In this document: in pieces, positions 16,920 to 25,727 of the stretch | How positions within the stretch are numbered: the stretch's first letter is position 1 | Layout of the letters: each line of letters begins with the position of its first letter | Assembly (NCBI GenBank): GCA_035308365.1 | Contig: DATGGU010000077.1 | Location: 1 to 55,352, forward strand | From: PALSA-505 sp035308365 | GTDB taxonomy: Bacteria; Actinomycetota; Actinomycetes; Streptosporangiales; Streptosporangiaceae | Direction: 5' to 3' | Length of the DNA stretch: 55,352 bases | Translations under genes and position numbers: made by a program | The notes under the pieces: generated by a model | Databases searched by the model: none | The model's input: the letters and a program-made list of their open reading frames with translations, nothing else | Told to the model about the DNA's origin: nothing

Positions 16920-17702
16920 GTGGACCCTAGCAGCGATCCCGGCCGGGATGAGTACGGGCTTCCCCCGGTCGACATCGAGATCCCCGATGATGCCAGGGAT
17001 CTGGATCGTGATGTCCAGGCATATCATCGCGAGCTCAGAGTCCGGCGGCGGCAGATGCGTATCCGCAGGCTCACCGGGCCGTTCACCCGGCACGGCATGG
17101 TCATCCCGCTGGTCGCCGGGTGCCTTGCCCTGACGCTGCTGTCCGGCACCCTGCTCACCTTGCTCGCGGGCCATCAGGCGGCGCCAACCCCGGTCCGCAC
17201 CTCGGCCGTCACCAGGACGACCCCCTCACCCCCGCCGCCCAGCCAGCCGTCCAGGCCGCTGCCCGACGTACAGGTGACGGTGGACGGCCAGATAGTCGGG
17301 CTGCGCACGCTGGTGCCCGCCGTGCTGGCCTGGGTGCCGGCCGCCTGCGGATGTGCGATGGCGCTGCGGCAACTGGCCGGACAGGCCGCCGCTGCGCACG
17401 TCCGGTTCTACATGGTGGGCACCGGCCGGGCGGTGGCCCAGCTATCCGCGCTGGCCATAGAGGCGAAGCAGCAGCCCAGTCATGTGGTGGACGACTCCAC
17501 CGACGCGCTCAGCATCACCTACATGCCGGTCGGGCTGACCGCGATCCTGGCCGACCGCTTCGGCAGGGTCAGCGACGTCGTGCGCCAGCTTCCGGGCAAC
17601 GACCGCAAGGTCGGAACCGGGCTGCGGTCGCTGGCGGGCGCCAGCGGCGGGTCCACGGCGACGTCGCCCACGCAATCGGGGAACGTGTCTCCGGCTTCCT
17701 GA
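16920..17702 (+). CDS. Membrane-anchored protein with extracytoplasmic thioredoxin-like domain
   Basis: About 260 residues. A cytoplasmic acidic then basic N-terminus (about 1-60) leads to one transmembrane helix near VIPLVAGCLALTLLSGTLLTLL, then a Pro-rich linker and an extracytoplasmic domain. That domain has a CGCA pair and an alpha/beta pattern resembling redoxin folds, but no canonical CxxC. GTG at 16920 follows GGAAGAGG. This family is typically found near the lpqE-like lipoprotein gene in actinomycetes. Function unknown. Confidence 0.65.
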   Translation: MDPSSDPGRDEYGLPPVDIEIPDDARDLDRDVQAYHRELRVRRRQMRIRRLTGPFTRHGMVIPLVAGCLALTLLSGTLLTLLAGHQAAPTPVRTSAVTRTTPSPPPPSQPSRPLPDVQVTVDGQIVGLRTLVPAVLAWVPAACGCAMALRQLAGQAAAAHVRFYMVGTGRAVAQLSALAIEAKQQPSHVVDDSTDALSITYMPVGLTAILADRFGRVSDVVRQLPGNDRKVGTGLRSLAGASGGSTATSPTQSGNVSPAS

Positions 17703-17838
17703 TGACCTGGCGGCGGGCCGGTGCCAGGCCGGGTACGGCCAGGCGGCCCGTGGCCGAGTTTCGCCGATGCCCGCAGTATTCGCCCGGGGGACGGCCCCCT
17801 GGACCCCCGCGATCGGGCCTGGGACCGGTTTTTGCGGT

Positions 17839-17864
17839 TTCCGGGGGACGACGACCCCCCGGAA
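17839..17864. terminator. Stem-loop in a GC-rich tail region
   Basis: TTCCGGGGG / CCCCCGGAA, 9 bp perfect with an 8-nt loop. It lies within a C/G-run-rich stretch (about 17780-17875) after the membrane protein gene and 100 bp before the lipoprotein gene. It is a likely terminator without a T-run. Confidence 0.6.
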
Positions 17865-17963
17865 CCCCCCGAGCAGGCCAACCGCTAATCTGAGCGTCGT
17901 TCGATTTCGCGCGCCATGAAGCATCTCGCCGTGGAGCGCCACAGAGCTTGAGGAGAGCATCCA

Positions 17964-18617
17964 GTGACCCGAAGCCGCCGGGCAATCACGCCGATGGGCC
18001 GTCTTGCCATCGTGGCCATCGCGGCGGGCCTGATCCCCACCGTGGCGGCGTGTGACGCGGGCAACAACGCGCCCACCCTCGCATTCCACCCACAGAGCGA
18101 CGGCATTGACGCCACGATCAACGGGATCGAAATCCGGGACGCGTTCGTGCTGGGCGCGCCGTCCGGGTCCGTGGTTCCGGCGGGCCAGTCCGCCGGGGTC
18201 TTCCTCGCGTTGTACAACAACAACCCCACCGCCGACACGCTGTCCAGCGCCACGGCGGGTGGCGTCGCGAGGTCGGTCACCCTCCCGGCCGCCGGGATCC
18301 GGGTGGGCAGTTCCCAGGCCGCCTACCTGACCGGCCCGAAGCCCGAGATCGTCCTGACCGGTCTCACCCAGGCCCTGCAGGGCGGCTCGTCGGTGCGGGT
18401 GACACTGTCCTTCGTCAACGCCGGCAGCATCACGCTCAACCTTCCTGTGCTCCCGCGCAGCGACGACTACGCGACGTTCTCACCCGCACCAAGCCCGTCA
18501 CCGACGGCGACGGCGACGGCCACCAAGTCCGGCAAGACGAGCGTGCGTCCCACCAGCCCGCCCGCCACCGGCTCACCGTCCGCGAGCACCACGGCATCGC
18601 CCAACCCGACCGCCTAG
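17964..18617 (+). CDS. LpqE-like lipoprotein (PCuAC-type beta-sandwich)
   Basis: A 217-residue secreted lipoprotein. An n-region with arginines leads to a hydrophobic stretch and the lipobox TVAAC (Cys near residue 30). The mature domain (about 40-165), with VFLALYNNNPTADTLSSA and further beta strands, resembles PCu(A)C/DUF461-type proteins, but the copper-binding H-x-Met pattern is not evident. The C-terminus is a Ser/Thr/Pro-rich linker. GTG at 17964 follows GAGGAGAG. Its position near carD matches lpqE of mycobacteria, which supports orthology as an inference. Confidence 0.7.
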   Translation: MTRSRRAITPMGRLAIVAIAAGLIPTVAACDAGNNAPTLAFHPQSDGIDATINGIEIRDAFVLGAPSGSVVPAGQSAGVFLALYNNNPTADTLSSATAGGVARSVTLPAAGIRVGSSQAAYLTGPKPEIVLTGLTQALQGGSSVRVTLSFVNAGSITLNLPVLPRSDDYATFSPAPSPSPTATATATKSGKTSVRPTSPPATGSPSASTTASPNPTA

Positions 18618-18659
18618 CGGACCCGGCCGGGTCAGGCGCCCGCCGGGCCGCGTGGCCGG

Positions 18660-19346
18660 TTAACCGGCGGGCTCGAACTTGTAGCCGAGGCCACGGACCG
18701 TCACGATGTGGCGGGGGTTGGCCGGGTCGGTCTCGATCTTGGCCCGGAGCCGCTTGACGTGGACATCCAGCGTCTTGGTGTCGCCCACGTAGTCCGCGCC
18801 CCAGACCCGGTCGATGAGCTGCATCCGGGTGAGCACCCGGCCCGCGTTGCGCAGCAGCACTTCGAGCAGCTCGAACTCCTTCAGCGGAAGCTGCACCTGC
18901 TCGCTGCGCGCCGTCACCACGTGCCGGTCCACGTCCATCCGGACCGGGCCGGACTCCAGGATCGAGGCGGGCTGCTCGTCGGCCTCGCCCCGCCGCCGGA
19001 GCACGGCGCGCATCCTGGCGACCAGCTCACGGGACGAGAACGGCTTGGTCACGTAGTCGTCGGCGCCGAGTTCGAGCCCGACAACCTTGTCGATCTCGCT
19101 GTCCTTGGCGGTGAGCATGATCACCGGCACGTTCGACCGCTCCCTGAGTGTCCGGCAGACCTCGCTGCCGGGCAGGCCGGGCAGCATCAGATCGAGAAGC
19201 ACAAGGTCGGCCCCGCTGCGGTCGAACGACTCGAGCGCATCCGGTCCGGTGGGACAGACAGCGACCTCGAAACCCTCCTTACGGAGCATGTACGAGAGTG
19301 CGTCGCTGAACGACTCCTCGTCCTCAACGACCAGCACGCGTGTCAC
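18660..19346 (-). CDS. regX3: Response regulator RegX3 (OmpR/PhoB family)
   Basis: A 228-residue DNA-binding regulator of the phosphate-starvation response. The receiver domain has acidic pocket VVEDEES, phospho-acceptor in LVLLDLMLPG (about Asp52) and KPFSSREL with the conserved Lys. The C-terminal winged helix ends TVRGLGYKFEP. It overlaps senX3 by 4 bp (ATGA), so the pair is coupled. The gpmA-senX3-regX3 order is as in mycobacteria. Confidence 0.95.
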   Translation of the reverse strand: MTRVLVVEDEESFSDALSYMLRKEGFEVAVCPTGPDALESFDRSGADLVLLDLMLPGLPGSEVCRTLRERSNVPVIMLTAKDSEIDKVVGLELGADDYVTKPFSSRELVARMRAVLRRRGEADEQPASILESGPVRMDVDRHVVTARSEQVQLPLKEFELLEVLLRNAGRVLTRMQLIDRVWGADYVGDTKTLDVHVKRLRAKIETDPANPRHIVTVRGLGYKFEPAG

Positions 19347-20554
19347 TTGACTGCCTCCCTGGAAGGTTGCGACGCGGATTGCGCCTGACCAGACGTGACG
19401 GTGGCTCGTGTTCGCAGCAGCGGAAGCCGCAGCGTGAAGGTGGAACCCGCGCCGACCTCGCTCCAGACCCGCACGTTGCCGCCGTGCGCGGCGGTGACGT
19501 GCTTCACGATGGCCAGCCCGAGCCCGGTGCCGCCGGTCGCCCGCGACCTGGCCGGGTCCACCCGGTAGAAGCGCTCGAAGATGCGCTCTCTGTCCCGCTC
19601 CGGGATCCCGATGCCCTGGTCCGCGACGCTTATCTCGACGATCCCCCCGGCCGCGCGCTTGGTGGATACCAGCACGCGGGTGTGCTCGGGGCTGTAGTCC
19701 ACCGCGTTCTCCAGCAGGTTGCGCAGCGCGGTGACCAGCAGGTCCTCGTCACCCAGGACGGCCAGGCCACGCTCGGTGGCCGCGACGAGCTCGATACCGC
19801 GGGCCCCTGCCTTCATCCGGCACCGGTCGAGCGCCTCGCTCACCACGTCGTCGAGTTCCACCGTGACGGGGTCGGGCACCGGCTCGGCGGCCTGGATTCT
19901 GGACAGCGTGATCAGGTCTTTCACCAGGCTGGTGAGCCGCGCCGCCTCATAGCGCATGCGGCCCGCGAAGCGGCGCACCGCCTCCGGGTCATCGGCGGCG
20001 TCCTCGACGGTCTCGGCGAGCAGCGCGAGCGCGCCCACCGGGGTCTTGAGCTCATGGCTGACGTTGGCCACGAAGTCACGCCTGACCTCTTCCACCCGGC
20101 GGCTCTCGGTCTGGTCCTCGGCCAGCACCAGGACCAGGCCGCTGTCGGAGGCGAGCGGCGCACCGAGCGGGGCGACGCGGACGGCGAAGCTGGTCGACCG
20201 GTCGCCGTGCTTGTGGTCGGGGACCTCGATCTCGCCCTCGCGGATCTCGCCGTCCCTGCGAACCTGCCTGGCCAGCGCGAGCAGTTCGCCTACGAGCAGT
20301 CTGTCGTCCTGCACCAGCCCGAACGACCGCGCCGCCGCACTGGCGCGCAGGACCCTGTCCTCGCTGTCGAGGACCACGGCGGAAGAGGACAGAACCGAGA
20401 GTACGGATGCGATTCCGGCGGGAAGCCGGGTCGGCGGGGGGTTGTCTCCCCGGGCATCGCTCGTGCCTCCATCGGTACTGAGATTCATGGACAAGGCGGC
20501 TCCCGTCGCCGGGCCGCCGGGCGCGGCCACGCCGGCGACCACTTCGGCATCCAC
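19343..20554 (-). CDS. senX3: SenX3-type sensor histidine kinase without a membrane anchor
   Basis: About 403 residues. A PAS-like region (about 45-160) is followed by the H-box FVANVSHELKTPVGAL (His near residue 167), then N-box LRNLLENAVDYSP, G1 DQGIGIPE, F-box ERIFERFYRVD and G2 GTGLGLAIVKH. Mycobacterial SenX3 begins with transmembrane segments; none is visible here. The start is uncertain: GTG at 20554 or ATG at 20488, neither with a strong ribosome site. Only 150 bp lie between this gene and gpmA, too little for a missing membrane domain. It partners with regX3. Confidence 0.9.
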   Translation of the reverse strand: MDAEVVAGVAAPGGPATGAALSMNLSTDGGTSDARGDNPPPTRLPAGIASVLSVLSSSAVVLDSEDRVLRASAAARSFGLVQDDRLLVGELLALARQVRRDGEIREGEIEVPDHKHGDRSTSFAVRVAPLGAPLASDSGLVLVLAEDQTESRRVEEVRRDFVANVSHELKTPVGALALLAETVEDAADDPEAVRRFAGRMRYEAARLTSLVKDLITLSRIQAAEPVPDPVTVELDDVVSEALDRCRMKAGARGIELVAATERGLAVLGDEDLLVTALRNLLENAVDYSPEHTRVLVSTKRAAGGIVEISVADQGIGIPERDRERIFERFYRVDPARSRATGGTGLGLAIVKHVTAAHGGNVRVWSEVGAGSTFTLRLPLLRTRATVTSGQAQSASQPSREAVK

Positions 20555-20703
20555 GTTTATCGTATGCGCCCCTGCTCAGCAGGCCACAGGGGCGAATTAC
20601 CCACCTGGTCTCTTCCCGGAATGTTCATGTAGCGGTCAATCGGCTGTCATGTCCCGTTTGCTCAGTGGAAACCATCCCGCACAGGCGCGAGGGCGGCCCG
20701 GCC

Positions 20704-21447
20704 TCAGCGTCCCTGGTTCCGTACCGCCTCGGCAGCGGCCACCGCGGCCTGCGGATCGAGATACCTGCCACCTGCGACGACGGGGCTGAAGTCGTCATCG
20801 AGCTGGTAGGCGAGCGGGATGCCGGTCGGGATGTCGAGCCCGGTGATGTCCTCGTCCGAGATGCCGTCGAGGTGCTTCACCAGGGCCCGCAGCGAGTTCC
20901 CGTGCGCGACCACCAGCACCGTCCGGCCGGCCATCAGATCCGGGATGATCGCGTCGTACCAGTATGGGGTCAGCCGCCACAGCACGTCGCGCAGGCACTC
21001 GGTGCGCGGCATCAGCTCGGGCGGCAGTGCCGCGTACCGGGGATCGGACACCTGGGAGAGCGGGTCGCTGTCGGGCATCGGCGGCGGCGGCGTGTCATAG
21101 GAGCGCCGCCAGAGCATGAACTGCTCGTCGCCGAACTCCTGGCGGGTCTGCGCCTTGTCCTTGCCCTGCAGCGCACCGTAATGGCGCTCGTTGAGCCGCC
21201 AGGACCGCCGGGCCGGCAGCCAGAGCAGGCCGGCCGACTCCAGCGCGAGGTTCGCGGTCTGAATGGCGCGGGTGAGCACGGAGGTGTGCACCACGTCGGG
21301 ACACAGGCCGGCCTCCCGTAGCAGCGTCCCCGCGCTCTGCGCCTCCCCTCTGCCCTTCCCGGACAGCCCGACGTCCACCCATCCGGTGAACAGGCCCTCG
21401 GAGTTCCAGACGCTCTCGCCATGACGAAGCAACACCAGGGTTCGCAT
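20704..21447 (-). CDS. gpmA: 2,3-bisphosphoglycerate-dependent phosphoglycerate mutase
   Basis: Glycolytic enzyme interconverting 3- and 2-phosphoglycerate, 247 residues. The phospho-histidine motif is LLRHGESVWN (His about 9). The conserved core includes LTRAIQTANLAL, RSWRLNERHYGALQG and the second catalytic histidine in VAHGNSLRALVKHL. It is divergent from mshA with about 70 bp between the starts. It precedes senX3-regX3 on the same strand, as in mycobacteria. Confidence 0.96.
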   Translation of the reverse strand: MRTLVLLRHGESVWNSEGLFTGWVDVGLSGKGRGEAQSAGTLLREAGLCPDVVHTSVLTRAIQTANLALESAGLLWLPARRSWRLNERHYGALQGKDKAQTRQEFGDEQFMLWRRSYDTPPPPMPDSDPLSQVSDPRYAALPPELMPRTECLRDVLWRLTPYWYDAIIPDLMAGRTVLVVAHGNSLRALVKHLDGISDEDITGLDIPTGIPLAYQLDDDFSPVVAGGRYLDPQAAVAAAEAVRNQGR

Positions 21448-21518
21448 ACCGGGGAGCCTATCGATGCCAGCGGCCGGGAACAGGATCTGGCCCGGCAGGG
21501 TTCCCCCAACGGAGGTGC

Positions 21519-22790
21519 ATGCCCGTGCCGCGACGCTCCCCCCGGCGGATCGCGACCATTAGCGTCCATACATCGCCGCTTGACCAGCCAGGAACCGGGG
21601 ATGCCGGTGGCCTGAACGTCTATGTAGTCGAGGTCGCCAAGCGCCTTGCGGCGCGCGGCGTCGAGGTTGAGATCTTCACCCGCGCGGTCTGCAGGGACGC
21701 GCCCCCGGTGACCGAGCTGGCACCCGGTGTGCTGGTCCGGCAGGTGATCGCCGGGCCGTTCGAGGAGCTCGACAAGACCGATCTTCCCGCCCAGCTGTGC
21801 GAGTTCACCCTGGGCGTGCTGCGCGCCGAGGCCGCCTACGCGCCGGGCAGGTATGACCTGGTGCACGCGCACTACTGGCTGTCCGGCCAGGTCGGCGCCG
21901 TGGCCAAGGAACGCTGGGGGGTTCCGCTGGTGCAGACCATGCACACGCTGGGGAAGGTGAAGAACGCCGCCCTGGCGGCTGGTGACGCCGCCGAGCCCGA
22001 GCTGAGAATCCGCGGCGAGGCCGAGGTGGTGGCCGTCGCCGACCGGCTCGTGGCCAGCACGTCGGCCGAGGCGAACGAGCTCATCAGCCTCTACGGGGCG
22101 GACGCGGCCAAGGTCAAGACCGTCAATCCCGGGGTCGACCAGACGGTCTTCCGGCCGGGGCCGAAGGCCGGGGCACGGCGCAAGCTGGGGGTGCGTCAGG
22201 ACGCCGTGGTGCTGATGTTCGCCGGGCGGGTACAGCCGCTCAAGGCACCGCATGTGGTCCTGCACGCGGCCGCGCGGCTGCTCGAGAAGGACCCGGAGCT
22301 GGCCGGCCGGCTGGTGGTGGTGTTCGTCGGCGGGCCGAGCGGATCGGGCCGCGCCGATCCCGACCAGCTCTCCGAACTGGCCGCCAGGCTCGGCATCTCG
22401 AAGGTGGTGCGGCTCGAACCACCCTGCCCGCAGCCGGAGCTGGCCGACTGGTACCGGGCTGCCACGGTCGTGCTGGTGCCCTCGTACTCGGAGTCCTTCG
22501 GCCTGGTGGCGGTGGAGGCCCAGGCCTGCGGCACGCCGGTGGTGGCCGCGGCGGTCGGCGGGCTGCGCACCGCCGTGCGGCACGGCGTGTCCGGTGTGCT
22601 TGTGGACGGGCATGATCCGGCCGACTACGCCGATGCGCTGCGCGAACTGATCCGCTCGCCGGGCAGGCTGGCCAGTCTGTCGGCAGGCGCGATCGCGCAT
22701 GCGGCCAGGTTCAGCTGGATCAATGCGGTGGACGAGCTGATGACGGTGTATACCGGGGCCATGAACGATGTGGCCGCGGTGGACGCGTGA
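21519..22790 (+). CDS. mshA: D-inositol-3-phosphate glycosyltransferase (mycothiol synthesis)
   Basis: GT4 GT-B enzyme that transfers GlcNAc from UDP-GlcNAc to 1L-myo-inositol 1-phosphate, the first step of mycothiol synthesis. It has 423 residues. The N-terminal loop SPLDQPGTGDAGGLNVYV, the HAHYWLSG segment and the donor-site motif PSYSESFGLVAVEAQACGTPVVA (seen in part) are diagnostic. The ATG at 21519 follows GGAGG. Its stop overlaps the next gene's GTG by 4 bp. Confidence 0.95.
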   Translation: MPVPRRSPRRIATISVHTSPLDQPGTGDAGGLNVYVVEVAKRLAARGVEVEIFTRAVCRDAPPVTELAPGVLVRQVIAGPFEELDKTDLPAQLCEFTLGVLRAEAAYAPGRYDLVHAHYWLSGQVGAVAKERWGVPLVQTMHTLGKVKNAALAAGDAAEPELRIRGEAEVVAVADRLVASTSAEANELISLYGADAAKVKTVNPGVDQTVFRPGPKAGARRKLGVRQDAVVLMFAGRVQPLKAPHVVLHAAARLLEKDPELAGRLVVVFVGGPSGSGRADPDQLSELAARLGISKVVRLEPPCPQPELADWYRAATVVLVPSYSESFGLVAVEAQACGTPVVAAAVGGLRTAVRHGVSGVLVDGHDPADYADALRELIRSPGRLASLSAGAIAHAARFSWINAVDELMTVYTGAMNDVAAVDA

Positions 22791-23290
22791 GGGCCGGCTC
22801 GCCTGGTTCAGCGCAGATCATTGAGGCGGCACTGGCCGATCTTGGGCTGTCCTACGAGAGCCCACAGCCTGGTGCCTACCTGGTCAAGCTGGCCGGGGAG
22901 CACAAGCTCGCCACCATGACCTGGCTGATCGCAGGGGCACACAGCCTGCACGTGGAAGCGTTCTTCTGCCGTCAGCCGGATGAGAATCACGCCAGCTTCT
23001 ACCGGTTCCTGCTGGAACGGAACGCGCGTATGTACGGGGTGCACTTCGCCCTCGACCCGCTCGGCGACGTCTACCTGACCGGGCGGCTGCCGCTCGGCGG
23101 GGTGACGGCGGCGGAGATCGACCGGCTGCTCGGCTGCGTGCTCAGCTATGCGGACGAGAACTTCGACTCCGCGCTCGAACTGGGCTTCGCGTCGGCCATC
23201 CGCCGGGAATGGGCCTGGCGCTCCAAGCGCGGCGAGAGCCTCGGCAACCTGCGCGCGTTCGCCCGCTTCGCCGGCCCCGGGCACGCCTGA
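22787..23290 (+). CDS. YbjN-domain protein
   Basis: A 167-residue protein with the alpha/beta pattern of the YbjN / type III-chaperone-like fold (LGLSYESPQPGAYLVKL, HSLHVEAFFCRQPDENHASFYRFLLERN). It starts with GTG inside the mshA stop (GTGA overlap), as its counterpart follows mshA in mycobacteria. The close coupling suggests a helper role in the same expression unit. Biochemical function unknown. Confidence 0.85.
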   Translation: MRAGSPGSAQIIEAALADLGLSYESPQPGAYLVKLAGEHKLATMTWLIAGAHSLHVEAFFCRQPDENHASFYRFLLERNARMYGVHFALDPLGDVYLTGRLPLGGVTAAEIDRLLGCVLSYADENFDSALELGFASAIRREWAWRSKRGESLGNLRAFARFAGPGHA

Positions 23291-23315
23291 GCCCGTACGG
23301 GGGGCGCAACGGCCA

Positions 23316-23353
23316 CGGCCGGGCCGGCCCCGCGCAACGGGGTGGCCCGGCCG
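23316..23353. terminator. Inverted repeat after the YbjN gene
   Basis: CGGCCGGGCC / GGCCCGGCCG, 10 bp perfect with an 18-nt loop. It sits between two convergent genes and is a likely shared terminator. Confidence 0.65.
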
Positions 23354-23372
23354 CGCAAAGGCGTCCAGACGG

Positions 23373-24104
23373 TCACACCAGGTTCTTCTGGGCCTGGGCG
23401 TAGGCCGCCCTGGCCAGCGCCTCGGCACCTGCCCTGCTGGCGTCAGCGCCGACCAGCGTGATCGCCCCGACGAGGCCGCCGCTGCGGTAGATGACCGTCC
23501 AGATGTTGGCGCTGGAGTCGCCGGCGGCGCGCACGTTCAGCTCGCTGGCCGCCTCGCCGATGCGGGGGGCGGGCTCCTGCTTGATCTCGTAGGTGTAGGT
23601 CTTGCCGTCGACCTTCGCGTGGTAGCGGGAGCAGCCGGCCGGGATGTTGTGTGCAATCGCCGTCTGCAGCATGGACGAAGGCGGGGCCAGCAGCACTTCG
23701 GAGACCCCGTCCGCGCCATCACGGAACGTGGCGACCGTGGCGGGCACGTTGTCGAACTTCGACGAGGCCAGCCCAGTCGCGGTGGCGCTGGCACACCGGG
23801 CCGGGGAGATCCTCACGCCGGACAGTGTCTGCCTGCTCGCCTTGACCCCGGGCAGCGACCCGTAGTCACCGGACTGGACCGGGGCTGCCGGGCGGGCGCC
23901 GTTGACCGTGGGCAGCAGGGCGGCACGGAGCTGGGACACCGTGTAGGCGGGCCCGGCGCCGGCGTTGGCCGCGGGCTTGGCCGCGTTCCCACCGGAACTG
24001 CCTGAACTGCTGGAACCGCTGGAACCGCCACAACCGCCGACCGCGGTCGCCAGGGCGAGCGCTGCCACCGCAGCGGGCACGCGTGAGTAGTGCGTTTGGA
24101 ACAT
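23373..24104 (-). CDS. Secreted lipoprotein, unknown function
   Basis: A 243-residue protein. The signal peptide ends in lipobox TAVGGC (Cys about 25), followed by a Gly/Ser linker (GGSSGSSSSGSSGG) to about residue 50. The mature domain (about 55-243) has SQLRAALLPTVNG near its start and a pattern like the extracellular sensor or LpqN-like domains of actinobacterial lipoproteins. Two further cysteines (in ARCAS and AGCSR) could form a disulfide. The assignment to a family is weak. Probably anchored on the outer face of the membrane. Confidence 0.7.
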   Translation of the reverse strand: MFQTHYSRVPAAVAALALATAVGGCGGSSGSSSSGSSGGNAAKPAANAGAGPAYTVSQLRAALLPTVNGARPAAPVQSGDYGSLPGVKASRQTLSGVRISPARCASATATGLASSKFDNVPATVATFRDGADGVSEVLLAPPSSMLQTAIAHNIPAGCSRYHAKVDGKTYTYEIKQEPAPRIGEAASELNVRAAGDSSANIWTVIYRSGGLVGAITLVGADASRAGAEALARAAYAQAQKNLV

Positions 24105-24204
24105 CGGGAGGCCCTTCTCAAGCTGGAACTGCCTGGAACGGGCGTGAGCTTATCGCACACTCAGTAACTGAATGAGTGCGTTCCGTGAAAAGCCCGGACG
24201 GCTG

Positions 24205-25629
24205 TCAGGTGACCGATCCCGGTGGCGGTATGGTCCCCGGACCGGTAAAACCGCAGATGAGCGCGTCCGGATTGCTGTTGTACAGCGGCGTGGCCAGCTT
24301 CGGCGGCTTGACGAAGGAGGGGCGTTCGAAGTCCAGCATGTCGAGCATGTTGTTGGCGTTGGCGTCCCGGTAGGTCATGGCCGGCAGGTTCCACTTGGTC
24401 TCGGCCAGCTTGCAGATGCTGGAGTGGTCGAAGAGGTTGTGCGAGACGTAGTTCTTCCGCGACCACGGTGAGACCAGCGCGCAGGGCACCCGGAACCCGT
24501 ACCTGGCGAACCCGTCGTAGGTCTTCTCACCGGCCGGAACCTTGGGCGGGATGTTGTCCGGCGGGATCGCCTTGGGCGGCGGCACGTGGTCGTAGTACCC
24601 GCCATGCTCGTCATAGGTCCAGATCAGCAGGGTGGTCTCCCACTCGGGACCGGTCATGACCGCCTTGACGACCTCGTAGGCGAACGCCTCACCGAGGGCG
24701 ATGTTCTGCGGGTTCTCCTCGGAGTGGGTGGCGTAGTCCGGGTCCACGATGCAGAAGCCGGGCAGCCTGCCCTTCGCCGCATCCTCGAAGAAATTGGCCA
24801 GCGGGACCACGTTCTTGCCGAAGTTGTCGAAGTAGAGCTGCGGGAACAGCAGCGTCGACGGCGTCGTGACGTAGTAGTTCTTCCACGAGATGCCGTGCTT
24901 GTCGAACAGGTCGAACAGCGTGCCGTTCGCCGGGTAGCCCAGCGGGAACGTGTCGTCCACCATGCCGAGCGAGGTGGCGGCGAGCAGGTAGCGGCGGTTC
25001 GGGAAGGTCTGGCCGAGCACCGAGCAGTGATAGCGATCGGCGATCGGGAACACCGAGGCCAGCGAGTAGTAGAAGGGCTGGTCCTCCTGCTGCCAGTAGC
25101 CCATGGAGACCGGGCCGCTGGGGGACTCGACGAAGCCGTCGAGCTTGCCGCCCGCGTACTGGATGTGGCTCGCTGCCCACTCCTGGGATGGCTGACCGGA
25201 CAACTGGCAGGTGGTGGGCATCCGGAACATGTGCTGGGTCTTGCCGTCAGCGTACGGGTTGGTCTCGATGGGCTGGCCGTTCTTGCCCAGGGTCAAGCCG
25301 TCCGCCCCCGGCCGCTGCAGCATTCCGAGCCGGTTGTCGTAGGAGTGGTTCTCCATCATCAGCACCACGATGTGCCGGATCAGCGGCAGCGTGTCCGTGC
25401 CGGCCGGCAGGTTCGGGTGGGGCAGCGAACCCGGCTTGCGGATCCCCGAGGCGGTCACCTGGGTCGCGGCCACCGTCGCCGCCCGCCGGGGCGTGCCGTC
25501 GGCCTTCCACGCGCCGGTGCCCGCCGCCACCGCCCCGGCCAGCCCCGCCATGAGCAGTCCGCGCCTGGTCGGACCCTGGCCGGAGGCGCCCTGACCGTCG
25601 GCGCCGGACGTGAACTCCTTCAAGCCCAT
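24205..25629 (-). CDS. Tat-exported phospholipase C / phosphoesterase family protein
   Basis: Secreted phosphoesterase of the PLC/acid-phosphatase (AcpA-like) family, about 474 residues from ATG at 25627-25629. The Tat signal has TRRGLLMAGLAGAVAAGTGA. Catalytic-site motifs of the family are HIVVLMMENHSYDNRLG, FCIVDPDYATHSEENP, TYDEHGGYYDHVPPP and SPWSRKNYVSHNLFDHSS. GGAGG precedes the start by about 8 nt. It is divergent from the CoA-transferase gene. The substrate cannot be told. Confidence 0.92.
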   Translation of the reverse strand: MGLKEFTSGADGQGASGQGPTRRGLLMAGLAGAVAAGTGAWKADGTPRRAATVAATQVTASGIRKPGSLPHPNLPAGTDTLPLIRHIVVLMMENHSYDNRLGMLQRPGADGLTLGKNGQPIETNPYADGKTQHMFRMPTTCQLSGQPSQEWAASHIQYAGGKLDGFVESPSGPVSMGYWQQEDQPFYYSLASVFPIADRYHCSVLGQTFPNRRYLLAATSLGMVDDTFPLGYPANGTLFDLFDKHGISWKNYYVTTPSTLLFPQLYFDNFGKNVVPLANFFEDAAKGRLPGFCIVDPDYATHSEENPQNIALGEAFAYEVVKAVMTGPEWETTLLIWTYDEHGGYYDHVPPPKAIPPDNIPPKVPAGEKTYDGFARYGFRVPCALVSPWSRKNYVSHNLFDHSSICKLAETKWNLPAMTYRDANANNMLDMLDFERPSFVKPPKLATPLYNSNPDALICGFTGPGTIPPPGSVT

Positions 25630-25727
25630 TTGCTGTTCCTCCACACCATCAAGGTCGTGACTGCGTGGCATCCTCTCAACGAGGCGTAACCCGCACAAGG
25701 GCGGGCGGATGACGGGAGGCGGAACGA

